NCBI RefSeq assembly: GCF_025994315.1
Contig: NZ_BAQE01000029.1
From: Swaminathania salitolerans
GTDB taxonomy: Bacteria; Pseudomonadota; Alphaproteobacteria; Acetobacterales; Acetobacteraceae
DNA length: 64,000 nucleotides
Strand: one strand, 5' to 3'
Made by a program: the position numbers and the translations under genes. Positions 52,701-61,030 of the stretch are shown in pieces. The notes beneath the pieces were generated by a model, which did not search any database, was not told where the DNA came from, and was given only the letters and a program-made list of their open reading frames with translations. Every line of letters begins with the position of its first letter. Position 1 is the stretch's first letter.

Positions 52701-54865
52701 TGGGCATAGGCCGCGACACTGGCAGGCGGGCTTGCAATCCTGCCCGAGAGGTATTTGTCGACGTTCCCTTCACCCCAGTTATAGGCCATGGCGACAAGTG
52801 CCTGATTGCCGTCATACTTGGCATAGAGCCGCATGAGCAGCTGCACGCCAGCCGTGACGTTGCCCTTTGTCGTCCGCAGATCATTGCCATTGGCGTTGCC
52901 CGGCATGACCTGCATCGCCCCCAGCGCACCGGCGGAGGACTGCACCACGCGACCCTGCGCGTCGTATTGGCCCGTTGCGCTCTCGATCGGCTGGATGCGA
53001 TGGGCAAGTGCGAGCACGTCCGAGCTTGCGCCGAGACTGGCTCCGACGCTGTCAATGGTCTTGCCCACACCTGCGACATCGGAGGATGCGACTTCGCGAC
53101 GCTGCAGGTAATTGTGAACGGTCGGGATCCTGTCCAGCTGCGCCAATTGCCACTCGCGCACCTCCTTTGCCTTATCCAGAAGATACTGGATGCCCTGCAC
53201 GCCCTTGAGGGCACCGGCCGAAATACCATTGCCAACCCGGTCGATGAACTGCCCGAGCGGGGCGAACCCCTCACGCAGGGACGTGTTCATGTCGTGCAAG
53301 GCACGGTGCAACGGCGTCACGCCCTGATCGGCCGCATTGGCCGTGGCCCTGCCGACCTGCCCCATGAGCAGGGACCAGGCCCCCATACGATCGCCGCTGT
53401 TCTGCAAATCGCGTATGTGCTGCACCAGCCCTTCATGGACGCCAAGCAGGCCCTTCTGTGCGAAATCCCCGGCTGCTTTTGCCGGATCATCGAAGGCAGC
53501 GGCCATGTCTTTCGCCGCGTCCGGCACGTCCTTGCCGAGTACGGTGGCGACGTTACGCGCTGTCGTGGCCAGCGCATCGAGGCTGCTGCCACTGGTCGAG
53601 GGCATGGCGGCAAAGGTGGTGGTAACGGCGCGGCTGTCGGTCAGTGACAGGCCGCTCTTGCCAGCAATACGCCGTGCCGCGTCCTCGGCAGCCCCCGCCA
53701 TGGCCGCGTAATCGCTGCGCGTGGCGCGAAGGGTCTGGCCGAGGGCCGCGAGATGGCTTTCTTCGGTTTCGGCCGCGCTGCCCATTTTATAGATGGCTAC
53801 ACCGGCCGCGACAGCGAGAGCCGCCAGACCCACCGGCCCCATGAGCAGACCGCCCACGATCTGCGTGGCCTTGCCGAAACCGCCCATGACCGTGACCATG
53901 TTCGGCACCTGGTAGAATGCGGCCTTCATGGCCCCGCCACCGGCCAGCACCTGATCGGCGAATTTATGCGCCTCACCGGCAAGGATCCCGATCTGGTAGC
54001 TGGATAGTTTGGCCGTCGCCGCGCTTTCGGCATGGGCGCGGGCCTGTCCGTCCACCGCCTTGCCGAGTGCGGTCGCCTCTTTCGCGGCGAGACGCATCTG
54101 CGCGATTTCCTCGGTGATCGTGGCCACTCTGGCGCGCATGGCGGCGACAACCCGGTCGGCATCCTCTGCCGTGACACCGCCACCGGCGACCGCACTCTGC
54201 GAGATGGACTCGTATCTCTGGAGTTTCTCCTCCGCGCTGGCCAGCTGCAGCAGCTTTCTGGAGATCTCGTCGACAGAGGATCCCATGCGCAGGAAGGCCC
54301 GGGAGGAGGCATCGAGGCCCGCACGCATCTCTGCCGTCGCTTCCTTTCCGGCCGCGCCCAGCCCGGCCATGCCGTCGCGGAATCCGTTGAGCATGGCGCT
54401 GGACTGACCGATCTCGCCATTCATGGCGGCCTGCGCATCGGTGCTGGCCTGCTGCCTCGCATGCAGCGCCGCATACCCTTCCGAAACACGGGCGATTTCG
54501 CTCTCGAGACGCGCCATCTCCTGCGTTGCGCCCTGCATGTCGGGCATGACGCCGGATTCCGCCGCGCTGCGCAGGGCGTCGCGCTGCCGCCTGAGTTCGG
54601 CCAGCTGCGCGCGGGTTGCCGCCAGAAGGGAGGCGGTGCGGGTTCCTGCATCCGCGAGCGCGCCTGTCGCATCCTGCGCGCCCCGGGCCACGGCCCGCGT
54701 GGCTTCTGCCGCCGCCTTGCCCATCCCGCCCACGGCACGGGTCACGCTCTCGCTCCGGTCCTGGAGCCGGTCGAGATTGGCGGCCGCGGATTCCGTGCCT
54801 TCGGCCGTGCGGTCGACCACCTCGATCACGTTGTCGATGATGTTGATCTGGCGGAGGCTCACCAT
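49712..54865 (-). CDS. Phage tail length tape-measure protein with transglycosylase-like domain
   Basis: 1717 aa, the longest gene here. The first ~300 residues are long helical repeats (heptad-rich, Ala/Gln), and hydrophobic Gly-rich stretches lie at about 1240-1330 (GNLIGGVGGGLALGSALGGV). A lytic-transglycosylase/SLT-like domain is embedded at roughly 640-740: IQPIESATGQYDAQGRVVQS, then AMQVMPGNANG and VAMAYNWGEGNVDKYL. Such domains help DNA injection through peptidoglycan. The length implies a tail of roughly 250 nm by the usual 0.15 nm per residue rule (inference). Confidence 0.92.
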   Translation of the reverse strand: MVSLRQINIIDNVIEVVDRTAEGTESAAANLDRLQDRSESVTRAVGGMGKAAAEATRAVARGAQDATGALADAGTRTASLLAATRAQLAELRRQRDALRSAAESGVMPDMQGATQEMARLESEIARVSEGYAALHARQQASTDAQAAMNGEIGQSSAMLNGFRDGMAGLGAAGKEATAEMRAGLDASSRAFLRMGSSVDEISRKLLQLASAEEKLQRYESISQSAVAGGGVTAEDADRVVAAMRARVATITEEIAQMRLAAKEATALGKAVDGQARAHAESAATAKLSSYQIGILAGEAHKFADQVLAGGGAMKAAFYQVPNMVTVMGGFGKATQIVGGLLMGPVGLAALAVAAGVAIYKMGSAAETEESHLAALGQTLRATRSDYAAMAGAAEDAARRIAGKSGLSLTDSRAVTTTFAAMPSTSGSSLDALATTARNVATVLGKDVPDAAKDMAAAFDDPAKAAGDFAQKGLLGVHEGLVQHIRDLQNSGDRMGAWSLLMGQVGRATANAADQGVTPLHRALHDMNTSLREGFAPLGQFIDRVGNGISAGALKGVQGIQYLLDKAKEVREWQLAQLDRIPTVHNYLQRREVASSDVAGVGKTIDSVGASLGASSDVLALAHRIQPIESATGQYDAQGRVVQSSAGALGAMQVMPGNANGNDLRTTKGNVTAGVQLLMRLYAKYDGNQALVAMAYNWGEGNVDKYLSGRIASPPASVAAYAQKATGGEIYGAQAIASRQGRVDDQLRGSDGSTAAQIREHEQAITALTTAQKALNDLHTAGKVSDADYAAQTGVLTDRINVQRGALNELRDPIETIAHQQKLAAQSAETYSAAETAMVQVHQQVEEAARRMGQAHATATQLAEAEARQQDILTGQFNQSVAAINEHTRAEQDLLAGYDASKGSLTQYQQAMEAAGKVRATSIDGTAEQARQLDILTGTMKSATASQVDMANAGKLYGQSLDLDIIKAQTAAIGQNSDAVSVQIAVMKERNRILEAGGDIHSRTSQATLDNVAAIQMATNAYQHQKSALDDLTGSLNGMFDTLTNSVTQAFVQGGKGAVNFGSILSGLQTQIVGMVAKLALVNPAMNALDGGTRSTVMSVADSLASGGSVGNAAASVSIAGAGSGASGVATSSGWLAGAMKTKLFGNATAGNLIGGVGGGLALGSALGGVGGGTYGLLGSGVGAALGAGIGSIWPGGTLVGGLIGGAAGGLLGGLFGHRKNPYTIAQVSVGADGFSMGESWNQKQTDTITRQLRSEMNGLNAMMQSLGLRAETAYLGTVRDDPNNRDPSQRSVGLSDLLASVRLRSDNATFDRALAEAMPAQFDSVAAFQSAVTQLKTMADTVDALGVAVSKFNSDGTVTVSGFTEATGDLRIALDHMLNGRTLAGSELQSQVATITEFVENTMPNLMKATVNGAQSWVDQMAALQKTYESAASQARSYGLDGDALSAKFDTLYAQGYAANMQNLADAAQAVQVRYRAATGDDEGAALLEFDLAASRQKRQLAESWQDFLGEAYTGNRSYRDQMTALEKTLSAERLAIQKDYAGKAVSAARQAEEQQRAQAQSAVSSVIGSLVDFTRGLGTSALSPLSAEAQYRVANDNFSSTIAAARAGDFDALSRVQSDAQTLMTTGQALYGSGTEFARVYERLAASMREIGTRTPESLTQSALAAAVRDGNTTLAELLRLLVRAAEDTKTLQRETVAATKQATIEQRQAALRRAG

Positions 54866-54869
54866 GGCT

Positions 54870-55586
54870 TCAGACCTTCTCAGTCAGAACGAGGGTTGGA
54901 TAGAGCACCTGGCTGCCCGCCTGCCGATCGGCGCGGCGGGAGACATAGGCAGCATGTGTCCGGGACCAGCCGCCCTTGCGGGACCAGCTCAGACCGGAGG
55001 CGATACCGGCCCCCCGCAGGATGTAGGGGACGGGCCCGCCGCGCGCGTCGCGCCCCTGCCACAGCGCCTTGAAGTCGCGTTCGGCGCGGACCGTGCGGAA
55101 GCGGCGATGCGCGGCGACCCGGACCGATTCGACGATGCGGGGCGCGCGTCCCGTCCGCTGGCCCCCGACCTCGATCTTGCGGGCATAGGGCGCGGTATTG
55201 GCGATCCAGACCTCGGAGCCGGGCGGGATCTCCTGCGGCGTTCCGGTCCAGATCCGGCCATCCACCATCATGAACCAGCTGTTCCGGAAATTGCCCGATC
55301 GCGCGGGGGAGCGATCGCGCAGGGCGCCGAGACACCAGACCACGGCTTCGGCCAGGCCGCTGAACACGTAGAGCACATGGCCGCCGTCGAGCCGGACCTG
55401 CTCCTCGGCCAGATCCGCCTGGCGATCGACCACGATGCGGAACCGCTCGGGGGCTTCGCCGCTCTCGATGAGGCTGTCGCGAAACGCGCGGCATTGCTGG
55501 GCCACGAGGGCGTGCAATGCCTCGCTCGACGGCACGGCCTGCGTGTTGAGATGCACCTGCCGGCGCATCGTGTCGGACCATCTCAC
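54870..55586 (-). CDS. Phage tail completion-like protein
   Basis: 238 aa. Starts MRWSDTMRRQVHLNTQAVPS; a basic, Trp/Arg-rich C-terminal half (RRADRQAGSQVLYPTLVL). It stands between the tail chaperones and the tape measure, 4 nt upstream of the latter. No domain could be named with confidence. A competing frame over 54880-55581 is rejected. Confidence 0.55.
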   Translation of the reverse strand: MRWSDTMRRQVHLNTQAVPSSEALHALVAQQCRAFRDSLIESGEAPERFRIVVDRQADLAEEQVRLDGGHVLYVFSGLAEAVVWCLGALRDRSPARSGNFRNSWFMMVDGRIWTGTPQEIPPGSEVWIANTAPYARKIEVGGQRTGRAPRIVESVRVAAHRRFRTVRAERDFKALWQGRDARGGPVPYILRGAGIASGLSWSRKGGWSRTHAAYVSRRADRQAGSQVLYPTLVLTEKV

Positions 55587-55942
55587 CGGTGTTTCTCCTT
55601 GAATTTCTCAGCCCAGTGCCGGAGGAGTTCGGCGTCCATCGCGACGATGCAGCGCTCGAGCAGCGCCATTTCCTGCGCGGTCAGTCCGTGATGTCCGGCC
55701 CAGCGCGCGAGGGCGGACCACGGGATCGGCTCGGGGCGCGAGGCGATGAAGCCACCGCCCAGGGCACTGAATCTGCCGATGACCGTATGCCGACGCTCGG
55801 TCGACAGCCGGTGCCAGGCCCGCCAGATCCAGAGCAGATCCGGCCTCGGTTCCAGGCGCACGGCGTCGGCACCTTCGATGGAATCCCAGCAATCGGGAAA
55901 CGCCCCCCACCGGAGATGCCAGCCGAGCGCCGCGATCAGTTT
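55583..55942 (-). CDS. Tail assembly chaperone extension (T part of a G/GT fusion), made by -1 frameshifting
   Basis: No start codon is present at the beginning of this frame, but it joins the upstream chaperone exactly by a -1 shift on GGGAAAC (55939-55945): after AAC the ribosome continues as CTG ATC GCG, giving 118 further residues (LIAALGWHLRWGAFPDCWDS ... ALLERCIVAMDAELLRHWAE) and a 255-residue fusion. This matches lambda gpG-gpGT organisation. It precedes the tape-measure block as expected. Confidence 0.75.
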   Translation of the reverse strand, partial: KLIAALGWHLRWGAFPDCWDSIEGADAVRLEPRPDLLWIWRAWHRLSTERRHTVIGRFSALGGGFIASRPEPIPWSALARWAGHHGLTAQEMALLERCIVAMDAELLRHWAEKFKEKHR

Positions 55943-56349
55943 CCCTCGGCGTCCTCGGCCTGTTTCACGGCGCCGCTCGCAACGAGACCCGCCGCCTCCC
56001 AGCAGCAGCGTTGCAGCTGCCCGTATGCCGGATCGGCCAGCAGCGCGCGGAAGGCGTCGAGCGACACCTTTTCGGTCTCGGCATCGTCGGCATAGAGCCC
56101 GTCGACATCGAGCAGGAGGAATTCCGACAGCAGCCCCGCATTGATCTGGCGCCGGACCGCATTGGGAATGCGCTCGACGCTGTTGCGGAACTTCTCGGCC
56201 GCCTGCGCCAGCCTGCGCGCCTGGGCGTCGATGAAGGCATCGGTATAGCCGCGCGTGCGGATGCGCAGCCCGGGATATTGCTCGATATCGACCCACACGC
56301 CGTCATTGATCGCGGCGCTGTCGGTCTTGAGGTCGGTCAGTCTTGCCAT
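55936..56349 (-). CDS. Tail assembly chaperone, G-like
   Basis: 137 aa. Starts MARLTDLKTDSAAINDGVWV; helical, acidic second half (DVDGLYADDAETEKVSLDAF). It sits between tail tube and tape measure, exactly where lambda gpG lies, and ends at a slippery site just before its stop. A longer frame to 56532 is excluded by a terminator hairpin between. Confidence 0.75.
   Translation of the reverse strand: MARLTDLKTDSAAINDGVWVDIEQYPGLRIRTRGYTDAFIDAQARRLAQAAEKFRNSVERIPNAVRRQINAGLLSEFLLLDVDGLYADDAETEKVSLDAFRALLADPAYGQLQRCCWEAAGLVASGAVKQAEDAEGN
55939..55945 (-). promoter_or_regulatory. Slippery heptamer GGGAAAC for -1 ribosomal frameshift
   Basis: Read in the zero frame as G GGA AAC TGA, i.e. the X XXY YYZ pattern right before the stop of the G-like gene. 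The -1 frame is open for 118 codons. Lambda uses GGGAAAG at the same place. Confidence 0.75.
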
Positions 56350-56684
56350 GTCTTCGTGCTTTCGGAAGGGGGATATGAAAAAGGGCATTCCGCTGCCCTG
56401 TGAGGCGGCGAGAATGCCCTGCGTTGACGTTTTGGCCCGGTTGCCCGGCCGAATGCTGCTCGTAATGAGGACGAAACCCAATTGTCTTTCACCAAACAGG
56501 GTTGAAAAAACACTCTTATTCCATGGTAGCAATCATACGTTTTTCGAATGAATAATGGATGATTACCGCGACGTTTGCGTGAACTTTCCCTAATGATTTA
56601 AGGTTCTCGTGGATTTGTTCTTGGGTCGAGTCGTTTTCTCGAACTGATTGGCTGATCCTCAACCTCAAATCACGGAATTTTTCT
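56350..56684. other. Intergenic with strong minus-strand terminator-like hairpin
   Basis: A hairpin at 56383-56419 (arms GGGCATTCCGCTGCC and GGCGGCGAGAATGCCC, one bulge) is followed on the minus strand by TTTTT (56378-56382). It lies 30 nt upstream of the G-like start. The rest is the promoter side of the lipoprotein gene. Confidence 0.6.
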
Positions 56685-56897
56685 ATGAAATTCAACTCTG
56701 CCGCTGCAATCTTGTTTGTAGCCTTAATGGTATCTGCGTGCTCGAGCGAAGCGGGTCCGTTCGTGACGAATATCAGCAGTGACGGGCGAGGCGGCCTGAA
56801 CGTCGAGAAATGCATGGTCAAGCTGGATAGAAACATCAACACGGTCCAAGCTTCTCAATGCACCAATGCAAATATAACGCTTTCCCGGCCGATTTGA
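56685..56897 (+). CDS. Small lipoprotein (prophage moron)
   Basis: 70 aa. MKFNSAAAILFVALMVSACS is a lipoprotein signal with lipobox VSAC, so Cys19 would be acylated; the mature part is ~50 residues with two more Cys. It is encoded opposite to the prophage tail operon between tail tube and tail chaperone genes, as morons are. An antisense frame over it is less convincing. Function unknown; surface exclusion or host-fitness roles are typical. Confidence 0.65.
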   Translation: MKFNSAAAILFVALMVSACSSEAGPFVTNISSDGRGGLNVEKCMVKLDRNINTVQASQCTNANITLSRPI

Positions 56898-57016
56898 CCT
56901 GAGTCGTTTGCTCAACTCTGGTTTCTTTGCAGGAGTGATGGGAAAGCCCGTGGAGCACAATGCCGCTCTGTTCTCCACGGCGGCACTCTGTCTCATCACG
57001 TTCTGCGGTCGACCGC

Positions 57017-57961
57017 TCAGGGGGTCAGGCGTTCGATGCGGAACGTGCCGCCACCGGGTTGCGGATTGCCCTCGATCGCGAAGGTCGCGACGATCGAGGT
57101 GTTGCGGGCGCCTGCATTGATTTCGGGGTTCTGCAGGGAGGCGTTCAGGAAGATGAACCTGTAGCCGCGACCGTTCCTGTCGCGCAGGTCGATCTCGATC
57201 CGGCCCGACCATCCGATCTCGAAACGGTCGTAAAGGCTCCAGTCCCGGAAGAAGAGCTGCACCTGCCCGGTCGCCATGAACTGCCCCGGGCGGATTCCGA
57301 CGGATGCGGCGGATCCGAGGCCGTAATCGCTCTCGGCACCGTCGCGGGCGAGGGTGAGGGTCAATTCGCGCAACGCACCCTCGGGCACCTCGCCGCCCAG
57401 ACGCAATTCGCCGAGATTGCCGATCGTGTCGAAGACGGGGCCATCCGGAGCCGCGAGATAGCTCCCGGCAGGATCGGAGACGCTCTTTTCCTGACGGGAG
57501 CAGGTGAAATCGAACGAGACATTGGCAAACCCGCCCTGCGGGAAGCCGATCTGCGCGCGGGTGCAGAACGCGCCCGGCCGAAGCAGATGCCCGTCGCCGA
57601 TCTTCTGGACGAGGGACCAGGTCTTGACGAGATCGCCATTGATCAGCGCGCCGTCTTCCTGCCAGTCACCGCCGAGGATGGCGGCAAGGAAATCGTCATA
57701 GGTGCCCGCCGAGAACGCGCCGGAGAGCGTGCCCGAGACGCTTTCCTGCGTCGTGACGCCCTGGGACACCTCGGAGAGGAGGTTGATTTCCTCGGGGCGC
57801 TGGCGGGAATCGTTGCGGCGGAAGCTCTCGCCGGTAAAGCGGAGGCGCTGGAACGCACCGCCCGGGTTGAGAGCGAAAAGCGTTTCCTTGGCGTAAGAGA
57901 CGGTCGAGGCATTGGACTGCGCCGCTGCCGCGTAATTGGCTGTGGTGCCGGTATAGGGCAT
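57017..57961 (-). CDS. Phage major tail tube protein
   Basis: 314 aa. Starts MPYTGTTANYAAAAQSNAST. Contains QESVSGTLSGAFSAGTYDDF and VSFDFTCSRQEKSV, a two-domain beta-rich pattern seen in siphoviral tail tube proteins; position between head-tail joining genes and the tail chaperones supports it. It should polymerise into the tail tube. A terminator-like hairpin lies just upstream (57991-58018). Confidence 0.75.
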   Translation of the reverse strand: MPYTGTTANYAAAAQSNASTVSYAKETLFALNPGGAFQRLRFTGESFRRNDSRQRPEEINLLSEVSQGVTTQESVSGTLSGAFSAGTYDDFLAAILGGDWQEDGALINGDLVKTWSLVQKIGDGHLLRPGAFCTRAQIGFPQGGFANVSFDFTCSRQEKSVSDPAGSYLAAPDGPVFDTIGNLGELRLGGEVPEGALRELTLTLARDGAESDYGLGSAASVGIRPGQFMATGQVQLFFRDWSLYDRFEIGWSGRIEIDLRDRNGRGYRFIFLNASLQNPEINAGARNTSIVATFAIEGNPQPGGGTFRIERLTP

Positions 57962-57990
57962 TGGGGGTCTCCCCTTGGGGTTGCAGGCAT

Positions 57991-58018
57991 AAAAAAAGCC
58001 GCCCGGATGGGGCGGCTT
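57991..58018 (-). terminator. Intrinsic terminator upstream of the tail tube gene
   Basis: AAGCCGCCC (57996-58004) pairs with GGGCGGCTT (58010-58018), 5-nt loop; T-run on the minus strand. Nearly identical to 38433-38463. Confidence 0.75.
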
Positions 58019-58049
58019 GCCTGATTTTCGCGATCGTCTTAGGTCAGTA

Positions 58050-58256
58050 TCAGAGGCGATGCCGCCTTCCTTTAATACCAGCTATCAGTCTTGCTATTAG
58101 GTAGGACAGGGCGCAACCGATCAGGGCGGCCAGGAACGATGTGTAAGCTGTATTTTGGGCGATGAAAGCGAAGCGCGGCGGTGCATGGGCGATCATCAGT
58201 GAGAATTCTGCCGCAAAGAGTGCAGCCATAAAAATGCGTGGACCAGCGTCGATCAT
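58050..58256 (-). CDS. Small two-TM membrane protein
   Basis: 68 aa: segments IFMAALFAAEFSLMIAH and AYTSFLAALIGCALSYLIAR, basic tail KGRRHRL. It lies between tail tube and head-tail joining genes, where phages often carry small accessory (moron) genes. No family recognised; a superinfection-related role is only a guess. Confidence 0.45.
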   Translation of the reverse strand: MIDAGPRIFMAALFAAEFSLMIAHAPPRFAFIAQNTAYTSFLAALIGCALSYLIARLIAGIKGRRHRL

Positions 58257-58331
58257 TCATGCCTCCCCAAACTCATACGACTGCATGGTATGAAACGGCA
58301 CGGACTGCGACAAACTATTTCTTGGATTACT

Positions 58332-58757
58332 TCACCTCACGAGGTCCTGGTAGCGGTATTGGATAATCAGGGTCATGGTGAACCAGTTCCCGCCCGTGTC
58401 GGGATCGGGCGGAAAGAGGCTCTGCCCGTCATAAAAAAGCCCATCGGGTAAGGGCTGCACGCCCTCCAGCCGGGCGCGGAACATGACGCTCATGCCTTTG
58501 CACAGGCTCAATGCGTCAGGGGTTGAGATCGACCCGGCCCGGATGGTGAGATGAAGGGACAATTCGCCCTCTTCCTCCATCGCCACCTCGCCAATGCCGA
58601 GCCGGTCCGACTGGCTCGCCTGGGCTTCCATGCGCCAGAAGAGAACGGGCCGATCCTCGCTTTGCTGTTCGAGCGCATCGACAAGGGCGAGGCCCTGTTG
58701 TTTTGCGACCAGCTGGGCGCGGGTATAGGCGTCATTCCAGACAATATCGGACAGCAT
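58332..58757 (-). CDS. Phage head-tail joining/tail terminator protein
   Basis: 141 aa. Starts MLSDIVWNDAYTRAQLVAKQ; GELSLHLTIRAGSISTPDAL and MTLIIQYRYQDLVR give a beta-strand C-terminus like small tail-terminator (gpU-like) proteins. The start overlaps the stop of the preceding gene (TAATG). Assignment is by position. Confidence 0.6.
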   Translation of the reverse strand: MLSDIVWNDAYTRAQLVAKQQGLALVDALEQQSEDRPVLFWRMEAQASQSDRLGIGEVAMEEEGELSLHLTIRAGSISTPDALSLCKGMSVMFRARLEGVQPLPDGLFYDGQSLFPPDPDTGGNWFTMTLIIQYRYQDLVR

Positions 58758-59080
58758 TAGGAACCTCCCGAGGCGATCAGGGTCCAGCCGCACAGCGTGC
58801 CACGGTCGAAGACCGGGCTGGCGTCGGTCAGGGTGTAGGTTTTTGGCCCGTCGCGCAGATTGTCGCCCTTGCGCGGCTCGTAGCCGGTCCGGCTCGTTTC
58901 ATCGGCGGTGATCTGCGCGAGCAGCGTGGCTTTCCCCACGCCTTCCGCAAGCTGCGATGCCTGCGGAGGCGGGGCGTAGCCGGTTACGGTCACGCTCGCG
59001 CTCAGATCGGCCCGGCTCAGCACAATGGGCCGACCGGTCCGCAGGATCTGCCGCCTGCGTCGGCTTGCGCCTGCGCTCAT
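58757..59080 (-). CDS. Phage head-tail connector-like protein
   Basis: 107 aa. Starts MSAGASRRRRQILRTGRPIV; beta-rich with GYEPRKGDNLRDGPKTYTLT. It matches the size and place of HK97-type head-closure proteins (gp7/10-like). Overlaps the connector gene at 59077 by 4 nt. Confidence 0.6.
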   Translation of the reverse strand: MSAGASRRRRQILRTGRPIVLSRADLSASVTVTGYAPPPQASQLAEGVGKATLLAQITADETSRTGYEPRKGDNLRDGPKTYTLTDASPVFDRGTLCGWTLIASGGS

Positions 59081-59736
59081 GACAGACCCGCCTGCGCATA
59101 GCGCGCGAGGATGGACGCCGCGTCGGGCGGCAGACCGCCGAGGCCTGCATCGGGTGTGGCCCAGCTGCTCGCACCCACGCCCTGTTCGCTTTCCGAGCGC
59201 AGGAGCGGATCGCCGCGCCGGGCGGCAAAGAACAGGGCGCGCGCCGTCGAGAGCGTGGCGGCGCGTATGTCGGCGGGCACGGTCGGGGCGAGAGGGGCGC
59301 CCCGGTCGTCCTTCATGCCCGGCACGATCCAGCCGCCCCGATAGGTCACGCGGTAGCAACCCGGCCACCACCATGCCCCCTGCAGGCGGGAGGGATAAAG
59401 CAGGCCGGACCAGGTGCCGGTCTCCCAGCCTTCCGGGCCGGGATCGAGGGTGAAACCGTCCTGGCTGACCGTCACGATACCGAGCAGAGGCGAGGCCGTC
59501 AGCGCGAGCGAAAGCCTGCGCTCGCCATCCCCGACGCGCAGGGTCTGGCGATACAGACCCGCCAGAACCGGACGGCCGAGCGTGGCCTGCACGAGGGCCG
59601 AGGCCTGGGCCAGATACTCGCTCAGGGCCGGATCGCTGTTCTGCCCGCCCGGCTCGCCCGCGAGCTGCTCGCGCAGGGCATCGAGCGAGACGAGGGCGAG
59701 GCCTTCCGCGGGGCTTTCGAGAATGGTGAGCGTCAT
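59077..59736 (-). CDS. Phage head-tail connector (gp6-like)
   Basis: 219 aa. Starts MTLTILESPAEGLALVSLDA; ALSEYLAQASALVQATLGRP followed by VTYRGGWIVPGMK, the usual HK97 gp6/DUF pattern with N-terminal helix pair and C-terminal helical segment (DIRAATLSTARALFFA). It lies directly after the capsid gene. Confidence 0.7.
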   Translation of the reverse strand: MTLTILESPAEGLALVSLDALREQLAGEPGGQNSDPALSEYLAQASALVQATLGRPVLAGLYRQTLRVGDGERRLSLALTASPLLGIVTVSQDGFTLDPGPEGWETGTWSGLLYPSRLQGAWWWPGCYRVTYRGGWIVPGMKDDRGAPLAPTVPADIRAATLSTARALFFAARRGDPLLRSESEQGVGASSWATPDAGLGGLPPDAASILARYAQAGLS

Positions 59737-59747
59737 GGTGCCCCCGA

Positions 59748-60953
59748 TCAGCCGTAAGCGGCGGGCATGGCATCTGGCGGCAGAGTGCCAGCGATGAAGG
59801 ATTGCTGGCGATACACGACGAGGCCGGTACGTTCCTCGACGCGAACGGTGACCATGTTCTTTTCGAAATCATCGCCCACAGTGGCCACTTCGACCGCGAC
59901 GGATTGCCGGTCGAAAATCTGCGCACCGGTGGCAAAGGCACCCACCAGAAAATCGCCCTGCCGGATCGTGTTGCTGACGACAACCGGCAGACCCCACAGG
60001 GACCGCATCGCGACAGATTGCGGGTCACCGAGGACATACCGACCGATGCCGTCCTTGACGGAGGTGATACGAAACCAGTCGATCTCGTGCAGGACGATGC
60101 CGGTCGCCGGGTAGAGCGCGAGCGATGCCTGCAGCATGGCCATCCGGATCGTATCGAGAGCGGCATCCGGGACAGCCAGTCCTGCTGGCGCCGCAAAAGC
60201 TGTCGCCTGATTCATGAGACCAAGGACGTTCGCCCCAGTCCCGTCACCGTACATGAACTGGTATTCCTCAACCTGTTCAAGCCCTGCGACGCCCTGCGCA
60301 TTGATGATCGAGACGAGCTCAGGGGCATCGTCGAGTGCCTGCTTGGACGCCTTGAACAGATGGGCGATCACCGCGACATTCGCACGGCCGAGTTCGAAAC
60401 TCATATCCGAATACGGCTTGGCCGCACCTTCGGCGACTGGCGCGGCCTTGTTGGTGAAACTCTTCTGCCGGACGAATTCGACGATGGGCGACGACGTCGC
60501 TCCGGAAGGGATGAGACTGCGCAAGGTGGGTTGCGGCAGACGGATCATATCGATACCCGGCAGACGCACTGCAGGAATGAGGGAAGTTCCGGCAGACGTC
60601 GTCGCGCCCATGGTGGCAGGCCCGGTCGTCAGTGCCTTCCGCTCCATCTCGGTCCTGACACGCCCCTGGAATGAGGATTTGAGTCCGCGTGCCGCATCGC
60701 TGGCCATGAACTCTTCGCCAAGGCTCAGCGTCCTGCTCTCGGCGTCGCCGCTACGGCGTGCGGCTTTCTGCTCGATATCCGCCACGCGGGCAGAAAGCCC
60801 GTTCATCTCGGTCAGGGCCTTGTCTGCGCTGGCCCTGGTTTCTTCCGTGACCTTGCCGAGGTTGCGCAGTTCCGTGGTCGAGGCTTCGGCAAAGCGCTTG
60901 ACCTCATCGGTGGCGGCCTTCAGCTCGCGGATGGCCTGTTCGTATTCGGACAT
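59748..60953 (-). CDS. HK97-family major capsid protein
   Basis: 401 aa. The N-terminal ~100 residues form a coiled-coil scaffold (IRELKAATDEVKRFAEASTT ... ARVADIEQKAARRSGDAESR), removed by the protease in HK97-like phages. The core carries PAVRLPGIDMIRLPQPTLRS, then FELGRANVAVIAHLFKASKQ and the C-terminal FATGAQIFDRQSVAVEV. Located right after the protease, in the same direction. Confidence 0.93.
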   Translation of the reverse strand: MSEYEQAIRELKAATDEVKRFAEASTTELRNLGKVTEETRASADKALTEMNGLSARVADIEQKAARRSGDAESRTLSLGEEFMASDAARGLKSSFQGRVRTEMERKALTTGPATMGATTSAGTSLIPAVRLPGIDMIRLPQPTLRSLIPSGATSSPIVEFVRQKSFTNKAAPVAEGAAKPYSDMSFELGRANVAVIAHLFKASKQALDDAPELVSIINAQGVAGLEQVEEYQFMYGDGTGANVLGLMNQATAFAAPAGLAVPDAALDTIRMAMLQASLALYPATGIVLHEIDWFRITSVKDGIGRYVLGDPQSVAMRSLWGLPVVVSNTIRQGDFLVGAFATGAQIFDRQSVAVEVATVGDDFEKNMVTVRVEERTGLVVYRQQSFIAGTLPPDAMPAAYG

Positions 60954-60968
60954 GGGGTTTTCCTCATG

Positions 60969-60991
60969 AAAAAGGGCGCTCGAGGCGCCCT
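60969..60991 (-). terminator. Terminator-like hairpin just upstream of the capsid gene
   Basis: GGGCGC (60974-60979) and GCGCCC (60985-60990) with 5-nt loop, followed on the minus strand by TTTTT (60969-60973). It lies 16 nt before the capsid start. Confidence 0.55.
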
Positions 60992-61030
60992 GTTCGGTGT
61001 TCTGGATGGGTGAAAACGGGCGGAAAGCGA

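Noticed and set aside
56516..56842. 108-residue minus-strand frame opposite the lipoprotein
   Set aside because: The lipobox and signal peptide on the other strand are far stronger; this frame has no clear start signal.
58757..60196. 479-residue frame
   Set aside because: The first two thirds are antisense-phase readings of the capsid and connector genes; the real gene starts at 59080.
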